Part shown: positions 38,376-47,344 of the stretch, piece by piece | How the letters are laid out: each line of letters begins with the position of its first letter | How positions within the stretch are numbered: position 1 is the stretch's first letter | Origin: Candidatus Lutibacillus vidarii | Lineage (GTDB): Bacteria; Actinomycetota; Actinomycetes; Actinomycetales; Dermatophilaceae | DNA: 64,000 nucleotides | Assembly: GCA_016717165.1 (NCBI GenBank) | Contig: JADKGA010000002.1 | Span: forward strand, 1,798,001-1,862,000 | Direction: 5' to 3' | Notes under the pieces: generated by a model | The model's input: only the letters and a program-made list of their open reading frames with translations | Databases searched by the model: none | Told to the model about the DNA's origin: nothing | Position numbers and translations under genes: made by a program

Positions 38376-40509
38376 AATCCTCGGCGAGGCCTCCAGGCAA
38401 GAGCTCGGTCGCCCCGACCGAGTCCAGGACGAAGGCGTACTCCCAGGCGACCTGGCGCCAGACGTCATACCGCCCGGACCGGCCCCCGTGACCGGCGACG
38501 AGCTCGGTGCGCAGCAGCGGCGGGCGCCGCGGCGCAGCGCCCGCGACGGCCCTCAGCCGAGCCACCCACTTGGCCGGCTCGGCATAGGACACCCGGGCGT
38601 CGTTGAGGCTCGTCGTGGTGAGGATCGCCGGATAGCGCACTCCCGACCGGACCAGGTCGTAGGGCGCGTAGGCGGCGATATCGGCGTAGGCGTCCGGGTC
38701 GTCGGTGGGATTGCCCCACTCCTCGTACTCGGTCACCGTCAGCGGCAGCGAGGGGTCGAGCATCGTCGTCAGCGCGTCGACGAAGGGCACCTCGGCGAGC
38801 ACCCCTGAGAAGCGCTCCGGCGCGAGCATGGCCGCGGACCCGACGAGCAGGCCACCGGCCGAGCCACCCTCGGCGGCCAGCCGGTCCCCGGACACCCAGC
38901 CGGCCTCGACGAGCCGGTCGGCGCAGGCGAGGAAGTCGGTCATCGAGGTGATCTTGTGCCGCAGCCGGCCCTGCTCGTACCACGCCCGGCCCTGCTCGCC
39001 GCCGCCGCGGACGTGGGCCAGCGCCACGACGAGCCCGCGGTCCATGAGCGAGAGCCTGGCCACCGAGAACCAGGGGTCGAGCGGCACCTCGTAGGCGCCA
39101 TACCCCATGAGCAGCCCGGGAGCCGAGCCGTCGCGCGCAATGCCGCGCCGATGGACCACCGAGATCGGCACGCGGGTGCCGTCCGCCGCGATCGCCCACT
39201 CGCGGTGCTGCTCGTAGTCCTGCGGGTCGTAGCCGCCGAGGACCGGCTGGCGCCGCAGCAGGGTCCATTCGCCGGTGACGACGTCGACATCCCAGACCGC
39301 CCGCGGGCTGACCAGCGACTCGGTGACGACCTGGATGCAGCGCGTCTCGGTCTCGAGGTTGGTGCCGGTCTCGATGGTGAACAGAGCCTCGCCCGGAACG
39401 ATGTCGTATGACGAACCGAAACCGGTTGGCTGACCGGGATCGTGCGGGAGGATCCGGATCGCCGTGAGCCCGTCCTTGCGCAGCGAGAGGGCACTGAACG
39501 ACGTGAAGGCCTCGACCCCGAGGATCCGCTCGCTGGCCTCGCGGACGCCGCAGAGCTGCCACTGCTCGTGGCTCGTCGCGTCCAGGGGCGCCCAGGCGAG
39601 GTCGAAGTCCGGGGAGTCGGCATTGTGCGTGACGAGGAGCCGGTCCCCGGCGACCTCGACGGAGTACTCCACGCCCTCGCGGCGGGGCGCGACGGGGCGC
39701 AGCTGCTGGTCGGCGGTGGACAGGTCGAGCAGCCACATCTGCGAGGTCGTCTTCGACCCGGCCCCGGCAATGAGCCAGCGGTCGTCGCGAGAGGACGAGA
39801 TGCCCAGCCAGAACCGCTCGTCGCGCTCCTCGAGCAGGCGGACGTCACCGGCCGGGTCGGTGCCGAGCTCATGCCGCCAGATCTCGTGCGGCCGCCAGGC
39901 CTCGTCGAGCCTGGTGTAGAAGAGGTGCCGGCCGTCCAGCGACCAGACCAGGTCGGTGCCGACGCCGCGCAGCGCCTCGTCGACCACCTCCCCGCCGACG
40001 ATCCGCCGAACGACGACGTCGTAGCGCTCGTCGCCGGTGCGGTCGTGGGCCAGGGCGACGAGGTCGCCGCAGACGCTGACCTCACAGGCTCCGAGCTGGT
40101 AGAACGGGCTGCCCTGCGCCTCGACATTGCCGTCAACGACGACCTGCTCCCCGGCAACGACGACCCCGGGGCTGAGCACCGGCCGCGGCTCCCCGGCCCG
40201 GCGTGGCGTGCGGCACTGGGCGACATACTGCTTGCCCTCGAAGGAACGCTGGTAGTACCACCACGGGCCGAGCCCGACGGCCACCCCGAGGTCGGTCTCC
40301 TGGGTCCGGCCGCGGATCTCCTCGAAGAGGGCCTCCCGCACGGGCGCGAGATGGGCCAGCTCGGCCTCCGCGAAGTCGTTCTCCGCGCGGAGGTACTCCA
40401 GGACCTCCGGGTCGTCGGGGTTGCGCAGCCAGTCGTAGTCGTCGACGACCTGGTGACCATGGTGCGAGCGCGTCGTCGGCTTGCGGGGGGCGACGGGGGG
40501 CTGGGGCAT
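38374..40509 (-). CDS. ptrB: Oligopeptidase B, S9 family
   Basis: A 711-residue prolyl-oligopeptidase-type serine peptidase. An N-terminal beta-propeller (about 60-430) is followed by an alpha/beta hydrolase domain with the nucleophile in EGGSAGG (Ser near 548) and the catalytic His in GHGG near 673. It cleaves short peptides after basic residues in the cytoplasm. YDWLRNPDDPEV and RGRTQETD at the N-terminus are typical. A GTG at 40518 is an alternative start. Confidence 0.92.
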   Translation of the reverse strand: MPQPPVAPRKPTTRSHHGHQVVDDYDWLRNPDDPEVLEYLRAENDFAEAELAHLAPVREALFEEIRGRTQETDLGVAVGLGPWWYYQRSFEGKQYVAQCRTPRRAGEPRPVLSPGVVVAGEQVVVDGNVEAQGSPFYQLGACEVSVCGDLVALAHDRTGDERYDVVVRRIVGGEVVDEALRGVGTDLVWSLDGRHLFYTRLDEAWRPHEIWRHELGTDPAGDVRLLEERDERFWLGISSSRDDRWLIAGAGSKTTSQMWLLDLSTADQQLRPVAPRREGVEYSVEVAGDRLLVTHNADSPDFDLAWAPLDATSHEQWQLCGVREASERILGVEAFTSFSALSLRKDGLTAIRILPHDPGQPTGFGSSYDIVPGEALFTIETGTNLETETRCIQVVTESLVSPRAVWDVDVVTGEWTLLRRQPVLGGYDPQDYEQHREWAIAADGTRVPISVVHRRGIARDGSAPGLLMGYGAYEVPLDPWFSVARLSLMDRGLVVALAHVRGGGEQGRAWYEQGRLRHKITSMTDFLACADRLVEAGWVSGDRLAAEGGSAGGLLVGSAAMLAPERFSGVLAEVPFVDALTTMLDPSLPLTVTEYEEWGNPTDDPDAYADIAAYAPYDLVRSGVRYPAILTTTSLNDARVSYAEPAKWVARLRAVAGAAPRRPPLLRTELVAGHGGRSGRYDVWRQVAWEYAFVLDSVGATELLPGGLAED

Positions 40510-40519
40510 GGAGTGCACC

Positions 40520-41608
40520 CTACGTCCGCGGCGCGCCGCCGGAGGTCGGCCCGCCGGAGACGAACCGGACGTAGTCCGTGGTCGCCTCCGCCAGGGAGCT
40601 CACCCACGCCGGTGCGGGCTGCTCCAGCCACGTCGGTATGACGGACACCCCGCGAGCGCGGGTCAGCCGACGCCAGGTGCCGACGATTCGGCCGTCGACG
40701 ACGATGGTGGGCAGGAAGATCCCGTTGCGGCCGGGGACGACCGCGTCGAGGGCTTCGGGCGGGCCCGCGTGCGACCGGTCGGCATACCCGAGGAGGTACT
40801 CGTCGAAGCCGGGCAGCAGGTGCAGCCGCCCGGGCTCGTCTGTCGGGGAGGGGACTGCCACCTCGCCCGGGTCGACGCCGGCGAGGGCGAGCGCCTCCCG
40901 GGCCCAGCCGAGGTTCTGCCCGGTCCACCAGGCGAGGTCGCGGTCGGTCGTCGGGGCGTGGCCGCGGACGTAGCGCGCCGCAAGGGTGGCCATCGCCTCC
41001 TCGCGCCCCAGGGTGCGTTGGGCGGCGACATCGTCGAGCAGGGCGAAGGTCTGCTGCGCCCCGGTCTGGGCGACCTGACAGAGCAGGCCGTCCTGGGCCA
41101 GGCGGCTGACGACGTGGTAGCCGCGCTGACCGACCGGGTCGACGCCGGCCCGGCGGAGCACCTCGAAGACCTCGGGCCGGGTCAGCCGGCCACCGGTCCC
41201 GGGCTCCCCGAGCCCCGCCTGCAGGGCCTCCGCAGCGGTCCCGAAGTCCGTCTCGGTCAGCCCGAGCTGCTCCCACCGGCGCCGAGCAGCCCGGTGAACC
41301 GGCGCGTTGAGCAGGGTGCACATCCACCGGGCGTCGGCCCCTGGGACCAGGTGGAGCGTCCCGCGCATCGGCCAGGTCCGGACGATCGCCCCGGCGTTCA
41401 GGGCCGTCTCGACGTCGGCGCGCACGCTGCCCGGGGCGCGCAGCCCGACGGCCCACAGCGCGCTCGCGCAGTCCTGCGCCTGCAGTGCCCCGAGCGCCTC
41501 GACGACCTCGGCCGGCATACCCAGGTGTGCGGGGGCGACCCCGAGCGAGGCCAGCCGGGCCACACCCAGGGAGCCAGCCGAGCCGACCGGACCGGTCGGC
41601 GTGCTCAC
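40520..41608 (-). CDS. Winged-helix protein, HTH_42 (AlkX/YcaQ-like) family
   Basis: About 362 residues. The family includes bacterial DNA glycosylases such as AlkX and AlkZ, whose catalytic QxQ or QxD-like motif corresponds to LGALQAQDCASALWAVGLR here. RGTLHLVPGADARWM and LLPGFDEYLLGYADR are also typical. A role in repairing alkylated or crosslinked DNA is suggested by family only. GTG start overlaps the dnaE stop (GTGA). Confidence 0.8.
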   Translation of the reverse strand: MSTPTGPVGSAGSLGVARLASLGVAPAHLGMPAEVVEALGALQAQDCASALWAVGLRAPGSVRADVETALNAGAIVRTWPMRGTLHLVPGADARWMCTLLNAPVHRAARRRWEQLGLTETDFGTAAEALQAGLGEPGTGGRLTRPEVFEVLRRAGVDPVGQRGYHVVSRLAQDGLLCQVAQTGAQQTFALLDDVAAQRTLGREEAMATLAARYVRGHAPTTDRDLAWWTGQNLGWAREALALAGVDPGEVAVPSPTDEPGRLHLLPGFDEYLLGYADRSHAGPPEALDAVVPGRNGIFLPTIVVDGRIVGTWRRLTRARGVSVIPTWLEQPAPAWVSSLAEATTDYVRFVSGGPTSGGAPRT

Positions 41609-44600
41609 CCGCCCAGGCACGCCGGGCCGAGCAGGGCCTTGAGGTCGCCGTAGAGGGCGGGTGAGGGCGCGACTCGCAGGGTGTCGATGGTGAGGACAGT
41701 CGTCCGGCCGGGAGCGGTGAGCCGGACCCGCACCTCGGTGCCGCCGGGGTGGTCCTGAAGCACCTCGCGGAGCCGTCCGACGACGCTGGCGGTGGCCCGG
41801 TTGACCGGCATGCTCAGCACGACCGGGCCGCTGGCGGCCGAGCGGACGTCAGGCAAGGTCAGATCCGAGGCGATGAGCGAGACCGACTCGTCGCGGTGGC
41901 TGACCCGCCCCCGGACGGCGACGACGACGTCATTGGCGAGCATCGTGCCGAACTGGACATAGGCGTTGGGGAAGAAGAGCACCTCGACCGAGCCCTCGAG
42001 GTCCTCGACGGTCGCGATGGCCCACAGGTCGCCGCGCTTGTTGCGCTTCAGCTGCAGGCCGGTCACCAGGCCGGCGATGGTCAGGCCCGCGCCCTCCTGG
42101 ATCGTCTCGTCGTTCATCAGCGCGGCGATCGGCAGGTCGGCGTGCCCGGCGAGCACGTGCTCGATGCCGAGCAGCGGGTGGTCCGAGACGTAGAGGCCGA
42201 GCATCTCCCGCTCGAAGGCGAGCAGCGCCGGCTTGTCCCACTCGGTCACCGGGATCGGCGGGAGGACGACGAAGGAGGACGCGTCGACCCCGCCGAGGTC
42301 GCCGAAGAGCGAGTCCTGGCCCACGGCCTCCTGGCGCTTCTCGTCGACGAGGGCATCGAGGTAGACCTCGTGGATCTGGGCCAGACCGAACCGGGTCGCG
42401 CCGAGGGTGTCGAAGGCGCCGGCCTTGATGAGCGACTCGACGGTGCGCTTGTTGCACACCGTGATCGGGACCTTGCGGACGAAGTCCTCGAAGCTGGTGA
42501 ACGGGCCCTTCTGCGTCCGGGCCGCGACGATGCCCTCGACGACGTTCTCCCCGACATTGCGGATGGCTGCCATCCCAAACCGGATGTCGGCTCCGACGGC
42601 GGTGAAGACCCCGATCGAGGTGTTGACATCGGGCGGGAGCACCTTGATGCCCATCCGGCGACACTCCCCCAGGTAGAGCGCCGACTTGTCCTTGTCGTCG
42701 CGCACGCTGGTCAGCAGCGCGGCCATGTACTCGGCCGGATAGTTCGCCTTGAGGTATGCCGTCCAGTAGCTGACCAGCCCGTATGCCGCGGTGTGTGCCT
42801 TGTTGAAGGCGTAGTCGGAGAACGGGACGAGGATGTCCCAGAGGGTCCGCACCGCCGAGTCGGAGTAGCCGTGCGCCCGCATTCCCTCGCTGAACGGGAC
42901 GAACTCGGCGTCGAGCACCTCCTTCTTCTTCTTGCCCATCGCCTTGCGGAGCATGTCGGCCTTGCCGAGGGAGTAGCCCGCGACCTTCTGCGCGATGAGC
43001 TGGACCTGCTCCTGGTAGACGATGAGCCCGTAGGTCGGGTCGAGGATCTCGGCGAGCGGTTCGGCCAGCTCGGGGTGGATCGGTTCGACCTTCTGCCGGC
43101 CGGTCTTGCGGAAGGCGTAGTTCGTGTGACTGTTGGCGCCCATCGGGCCGGGGCGGTACAGCGCGAGGGCGGCGGAGATGTCCTCGAAGTTGTCCGGCTG
43201 CATCTGCCGCAGCAGGGTGCGCATGCCGCCGCCGTCGAGCTGGAAGACGCCGAGGGTGTCGCCGCGCTGGAGCAGCTCGTAGACCGCCGCATCGGAGGGG
43301 TCCTGGCTTAGCTCGTCGAGGTCGATGACGACGCCCCGGTTGGCCGCGACATTGGCGATGGCGTCGTCGAGGATGGTGAGATTGCGCAGCCCCAGGAAGT
43401 CCATCTTGACCAGCCCCAGCGCCTCGCAGCTGGGGTAGTCGAACTGGGTGATGATCTGGCCGTCCTGCTCCCGCTTCATGATCGGGATGACGTCGACGAG
43501 CGGTTCGCTGCTCATGATGACCCCGGCGGCGTGGACGCCCCACTGCCGTTTGAGGCCCTCCAGGCCCAGCGCCGTCGCGACGACCTCCTTGGCCTGCAGG
43601 TCGGTCTCGACCAGGGTCCGGAAGTCGGCGCCCTCCTTGTAGCGGTCGTGCTCCTGGTCGTAGATCTTCGCCAGCGGGACGTCCTTGCCCATGACGGCCG
43701 CGGGCATCGCCTTGGTGAGCTTCTCCCCCATCGCGAAGGGGTGACCCATGACCCGCGCGGCGTCCTTGACCGCCTGCTTGGCCTTGATCGTCCCGTAGGT
43801 GACGATCTGGGCGACTCGGTCGTCGCCATACTTCTCGGTGACATAGCGGATCACCTCGCCGCGGCGACGCTCGTCGAAGTCGACGTCGAAGTCCGGCATC
43901 GACGGCCGCTCGGGGTTGAGGAAGCGCTCGAAGATCAGGCCGTGCCGCACCGGGTCGAGGTCGGTGATCCGCAGCGCATAGGCGCACATCGAGCCGGCGC
44001 CGGACCCACGTCCCGGTCCGACCCGGATGCCGTGGTCCTTGGCCCAGGTGATGAAGTCGGCGACGACGAGGAAGTAGCCGGCATACCCCTTCCCGAGGAT
44101 GACCTCGGTCTCGTATGCCGCCTGCGCGCTCGCGTAGTCCGGGACACCCTGGGGGTAGCGGCGCCGCAGTCCGCGCTCGACCTCCTTGACGAACCAGCTG
44201 GTCTCGTCCTCGCCCGGCGGGCAGGGGAAGCGCGGCATGTAGCGGCCCTCGCCGAGGGTGAACGAGATATCGCACATCTGCGCGACCGCGATGGTGTTGT
44301 CGCACGCCTCGGGCAGCTCGGCGAAGAGGCGCCGCATGTCCTGCGGGCTCTTGAGGTAGAACTCCTCGGCGTCGAACTTGAACCGGTTCGGGTCCATGAG
44401 GGTGGAGCCGGACTGGACGCAGAGCAGCGCCGCGTGCGCCTGGGCGTCCCCGGCGCTGGTGTAGTGCAGGTCGTTGGTGGCCAGGAGGGGCAGGCCGAGG
44501 TCCTTGGCGATCCGGAGCAGCTCGCGTTGGGTCTGCCGCTCGATGGGCAGCCCGTGGTCCATCACCTCGGCGAAGTAGTTGCCCGAACCGAAGATGTCAC

Positions 44601-45141
44601 GCAGGTCCGCGGCGGCCTCGAGGGCCTCGCGGTACTGGCCGAAGCGGAGCCGGGTCTGCACCTCCCCGCCGACGCAGCCGGTGGTCCCGATCAACCCTGC
44701 GGAGTATGTCGAAAGCAGCTCGCGGTCCAGCCGCGGTTTGAAGTAGAAGCCCTCGAGGGAGGCCAGCGAGCTCATCCGGAAGAGGTTGTGCAGCCCGTTG
44801 TTGTTCTTGGCCAGCAAGGTCATGTGGGTGTAGGCGCCGCTGCCACCGACGTCGTCGCGGCCGCCGTCGCCGTACTTGACCCGGGTGCGGTCACCCCGGG
44901 CGGTCCCGGGGGTGACATAGGCCTCGACCCCGATGATCGGCTTGACCCCGGTGCCCTGGGCCTTCTTCCAGAACTCGTAGGCGCCGAAGACGTACCCGTG
45001 GTCGGTCGTCGCCAGCGCCGGCATGCCCATCCGCGCGGCCGCGTCGAAGAGCTCGTCGATCCGCGCCGCTCCGTCGAGCATCGAGTACTCGGTGTGGACG
45101 TGCAGGTGGACGAACTGGTCGGAGGCAGGCTGGTCGGACAT
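41605..45141 (-). CDS. dnaE: DNA polymerase III alpha subunit
   Basis: A 1178-residue replicative polymerase. The PHP domain begins HLHVHTEYSMLDGAARIDEL; the palm carries catalytic Asp residues in PDFDVDFDERRRGE (about 415-425) and later motifs such as GPGRGSGAGSMCAYAL; finger and (HhH)2 regions follow, then an OB fold near 1000-1080. Length is that of actinobacterial DnaE1. No intein or frameshift seen. Probably leaderless. Confidence 0.98.
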   Translation of the reverse strand: MSDQPASDQFVHLHVHTEYSMLDGAARIDELFDAAARMGMPALATTDHGYVFGAYEFWKKAQGTGVKPIIGVEAYVTPGTARGDRTRVKYGDGGRDDVGGSGAYTHMTLLAKNNNGLHNLFRMSSLASLEGFYFKPRLDRELLSTYSAGLIGTTGCVGGEVQTRLRFGQYREALEAAADLRDIFGSGNYFAEVMDHGLPIERQTQRELLRIAKDLGLPLLATNDLHYTSAGDAQAHAALLCVQSGSTLMDPNRFKFDAEEFYLKSPQDMRRLFAELPEACDNTIAVAQMCDISFTLGEGRYMPRFPCPPGEDETSWFVKEVERGLRRRYPQGVPDYASAQAAYETEVILGKGYAGYFLVVADFITWAKDHGIRVGPGRGSGAGSMCAYALRITDLDPVRHGLIFERFLNPERPSMPDFDVDFDERRRGEVIRYVTEKYGDDRVAQIVTYGTIKAKQAVKDAARVMGHPFAMGEKLTKAMPAAVMGKDVPLAKIYDQEHDRYKEGADFRTLVETDLQAKEVVATALGLEGLKRQWGVHAAGVIMSSEPLVDVIPIMKREQDGQIITQFDYPSCEALGLVKMDFLGLRNLTILDDAIANVAANRGVVIDLDELSQDPSDAAVYELLQRGDTLGVFQLDGGGMRTLLRQMQPDNFEDISAALALYRPGPMGANSHTNYAFRKTGRQKVEPIHPELAEPLAEILDPTYGLIVYQEQVQLIAQKVAGYSLGKADMLRKAMGKKKKEVLDAEFVPFSEGMRAHGYSDSAVRTLWDILVPFSDYAFNKAHTAAYGLVSYWTAYLKANYPAEYMAALLTSVRDDKDKSALYLGECRRMGIKVLPPDVNTSIGVFTAVGADIRFGMAAIRNVGENVVEGIVAARTQKGPFTSFEDFVRKVPITVCNKRTVESLIKAGAFDTLGATRFGLAQIHEVYLDALVDEKRQEAVGQDSLFGDLGGVDASSFVVLPPIPVTEWDKPALLAFEREMLGLYVSDHPLLGIEHVLAGHADLPIAALMNDETIQEGAGLTIAGLVTGLQLKRNKRGDLWAIATVEDLEGSVEVLFFPNAYVQFGTMLANDVVVAVRGRVSHRDESVSLIASDLTLPDVRSAASGPVVLSMPVNRATASVVGRLREVLQDHPGGTEVRVRLTAPGRTTVLTIDTLRVAPSPALYGDLKALLGPACLGG

Positions 45142-45148
45142 CCCTCGG

Positions 45149-45154
45149 AGTGTA
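45149..45154 (-). promoter_or_regulatory. Putative -10 box of dnaE
   Basis: TACACT on the minus strand ends 7 nt before the ATG of dnaE. Confidence 0.45.
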
Positions 45155-45248
45155 TGACGCCGCGGCGACAGGCCCGGGCGTGTCGCGCGTGTCGTGCGTG
45201 GCGCCGCATGGGCTCCTCCGTGCGGAGGTGTCGGACGCTCCCGGGCGA

Positions 45249-45271
45249 GGCCGGCCCGCGGGCAGCCGGCC
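45249..45271 (-). terminator. Possible terminator after the rluD-like gene
   Basis: GGCCGGC and GCCGGCC arms around a 9-nt loop, just past the stop of the pseudouridine synthase gene. No U-tract, so weak. Confidence 0.35.
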
Positions 45272-45274
45272 GGG

Positions 45275-46219
45275 TCAGCGCGTGCTCGGCTCGGCCCCGA
45301 TCCGGTCCAGGGCGGTCTGCAGCTCAGGGGCGAAGGCGCTGGTGAAGGTGACCCACTCCCCCGAGCCTGGGTGCTCGAAGCCCAGGCCGGAGGCGTGCAG
45401 CCACTGTCGCTCCAGCCCCAGCCGCGCGGCCAGTCGCGGGTCGGCCCCGTAGGTGAGGTCGCCGCAGCACGGGTGGTGGAGGGCCGCGAAGTGCACCCGG
45501 ATCTGGTGGGTGCGACCGGTCTCGAGGTGGATCCGCAGCAGCGAGGCGTGCCGGAAGGCCTCGACGAGCTCGTAGTGGGTCACCGCGTGGCGCCCGGACT
45601 CCATGATGGCGAACTTGTAGTCGTAGGCCGGGTGCCGTCCGATCGGCGCGTCAATGGTCCCCTCGTGCGGGTCCGGGAGGCCCTGGACGAGGGCGTGGTA
45701 CTCCTTGTCGACGGTCCGTGACTTGAAGGCCCTTTTCAGTCGGCTGTACGCCATTTCCGACTTGCAGACGACCATGAGCCCGGAGGTGCCCACATCGAGG
45801 CGGCTCACGACGCCCTGCCGCTCAGGGGCGCCGGATGTCGAGATGCGGTATCCGGCCGCGGCGAGGGCTCCGAGAACGTCTGGACCGGTCCAGCCCACGC
45901 TCGGGTGAGCGGCCACCCCGGCCGGTTTGTCGACGACGACGATTTCCGTATCGTCATACACAATTCCCATCCCCGGGACCGGAGTAGGGACGATCGACGG
46001 TTCGGGCCGCTGCGCCCCGGTGACCAGCTCGACGTCGAGCACGTCGCCGGCGCGGACCCGGTGGGACTTCCCGACCAGCACACCATTGACCTGGACGTGC
46101 CCGGTGGCGGCGAGCTCGGCCGCCCGGGTGCGCGAGACCCCGAACAGGCGCGCCAGGGCGGCGTCGACCCGCTCCCCCTCCAGGCCCTCGGGCACGGGGA
46201 GCATCCGGGAGTCACTCAC
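45275..46219 (-). CDS. rluD: Large-subunit rRNA pseudouridine synthase, RluD type
   Basis: A 314-residue RluA-family enzyme. The N-terminal S4 domain (about 6-75; DAALARLFGVSRTRAAELAATG) is followed by the catalytic domain with DKPAGVAAHPS, the catalytic Asp in VVSRLDVGTSGLMVV, and LETGRTHQIRVH. Probably modifies 23S rRNA; RluD specificity is inferred. GTG at 46219 overlaps lspA by 8 bp. Confidence 0.94.
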   Translation of the reverse strand: MSDSRMLPVPEGLEGERVDAALARLFGVSRTRAAELAATGHVQVNGVLVGKSHRVRAGDVLDVELVTGAQRPEPSIVPTPVPGMGIVYDDTEIVVVDKPAGVAAHPSVGWTGPDVLGALAAAGYRISTSGAPERQGVVSRLDVGTSGLMVVCKSEMAYSRLKRAFKSRTVDKEYHALVQGLPDPHEGTIDAPIGRHPAYDYKFAIMESGRHAVTHYELVEAFRHASLLRIHLETGRTHQIRVHFAALHHPCCGDLTYGADPRLAARLGLERQWLHASGLGFEHPGSGEWVTFTSAFAPELQTALDRIGAEPSTR

Positions 46220-46760
46220 CGCCGGGCCGGGTCCCGTCGAGGGCGATGCCGCGCACACTGAGCAGCGCCACCAGGCACGCTGCGGTGACGATGGCGATAT
46301 CGGCGACATTGCCGATGAAGACGCGGTAGTCGATGAAGTCGACGACATGTCCCCGGCCGAAACCGGGCTCACGGAACAGCCGGTCGGTGAGATTGCCCAG
46401 CGCCCCGCCGAGGAGCAGCCCGAGCGCGACGGCCCAGCCCCGGCTGCCGATCCGCCGACTGGCCCGGACGATGACGACGAGGATGACGACGGCCAGGATC
46501 GTCAGGAGCCAGGTGCTGCCCGTTCCGATCGAGAAGGCCGCACCGGGGTTGCGGATGAGCCGCAGCGAGAGCAGGTCACCGAGCACGGGGACCCGGTGTC
46601 CGTCGGCGAGCGCCGACGCCGCCCACAGCTTGCTCCCGAGATCGGCGAGATATGACGTCACCGCGACCGCGACGAGGGCAGCCAGCAGCCCCTGGCGAGA
46701 CCGCGGGGGTGCTGCCGGGACGTCCTGCGCGCTCAGTGGCGCTCCTGCTTCTGCTTGCAT
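46212..46760 (-). CDS. lspA: Signal peptidase II
   Basis: A 182-residue membrane aspartic peptidase that removes lipoprotein signal peptides. Four helices; the catalytic Asp residues lie in GGALGNLTDRLF and GNVADIAIV, and LRLIRNPGAAFSI is the usual family motif. The ATG at 46760 lies inside the end of the upstream gene (28-bp overlap). Confidence 0.97.
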   Translation of the reverse strand: MQAEAGAPLSAQDVPAAPPRSRQGLLAALVAVAVTSYLADLGSKLWAASALADGHRVPVLGDLLSLRLIRNPGAAFSIGTGSTWLLTILAVVILVVIVRASRRIGSRGWAVALGLLLGGALGNLTDRLFREPGFGRGHVVDFIDYRVFIGNVADIAIVTAACLVALLSVRGIALDGTRPGGE

Positions 46761-47167
46761 GTCACGCACAGGGTCGCACGCGGAGCGGCCTGGAGTCGAA
46801 ATTTGCCGATCGGCTCACCGCAGGACTCGCAGATACCGTAGCCGCCCTGCTCCAGCCGCTCCATGGCGTGCCGGTTCTGCTCGAGCAGCAGGCGAGCGTT
46901 GTTGGCGACGGTCAGCTCCTGCTCCCGCTCGAACGCCTTGACCCCCGCATCGGCCGAGTCGTCGCCGGACTCTGCGCCGGCGTCATCGATGAGCGCGGCG
47001 ATATCGTCCTCGACGATGCTGATCTCTCGCTCGAGCCCATGGATGTCCCGGGCCAGGACCGCCTGGATCTCGGCGACCTCCTCGGAGGTCCATGGCTCCT
47101 CGTCCGGGCGGACCGGCAGGACCTGGTGGGCTGCCGGGGCGGACCCCGCTGACTTGCGCGCTGCCAT
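46733..47167 (-). CDS. DksA/TraR-type zinc-finger protein
   Basis: A 144-residue protein with a coiled-coil region (about 30-100) and a C-terminal four-cysteine finger CESCGEPI...CVTCKQ. Such actinobacterial proteins (RbpA-unrelated, DksA-like) may contact RNA polymerase; direct function unproven. The ATG at 47167 follows an AAGGGG box. Confidence 0.88.
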   Translation of the reverse strand: MAARKSAGSAPAAHQVLPVRPDEEPWTSEEVAEIQAVLARDIHGLEREISIVEDDIAALIDDAGAESGDDSADAGVKAFEREQELTVANNARLLLEQNRHAMERLEQGGYGICESCGEPIGKFRLQAAPRATLCVTCKQKQERH

Positions 47168-47297
47168 GGTGGACCCCTTGTGTTGGCGTTCGCTGCGGCG
47201 AAAGCCGGGAGCGATGCACGGGAGGATAGGCCACCTGGCAGTGGGTCTCAATCCCAACACCCGGTGTGCGGAGTCATCTCGGTCACAACGCAACGAC

Positions 47298-47327
47298 GAG
47301 GGGCCCGGGTCGCGACCCGGGCCCCTC
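47298..47327 (-). terminator. Terminator hairpin after divIVA
   Basis: A perfect palindrome with two 15-bp arms (GAGGGGCCCGGGTCG and its complement), 18 bp past the divIVA stop and before the DksA-type gene. It has no long U-tract, as is frequent in high-GC actinobacteria. Confidence 0.75.
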
Positions 47328-47344
47328 GCGCGTCGATGCCTCGG

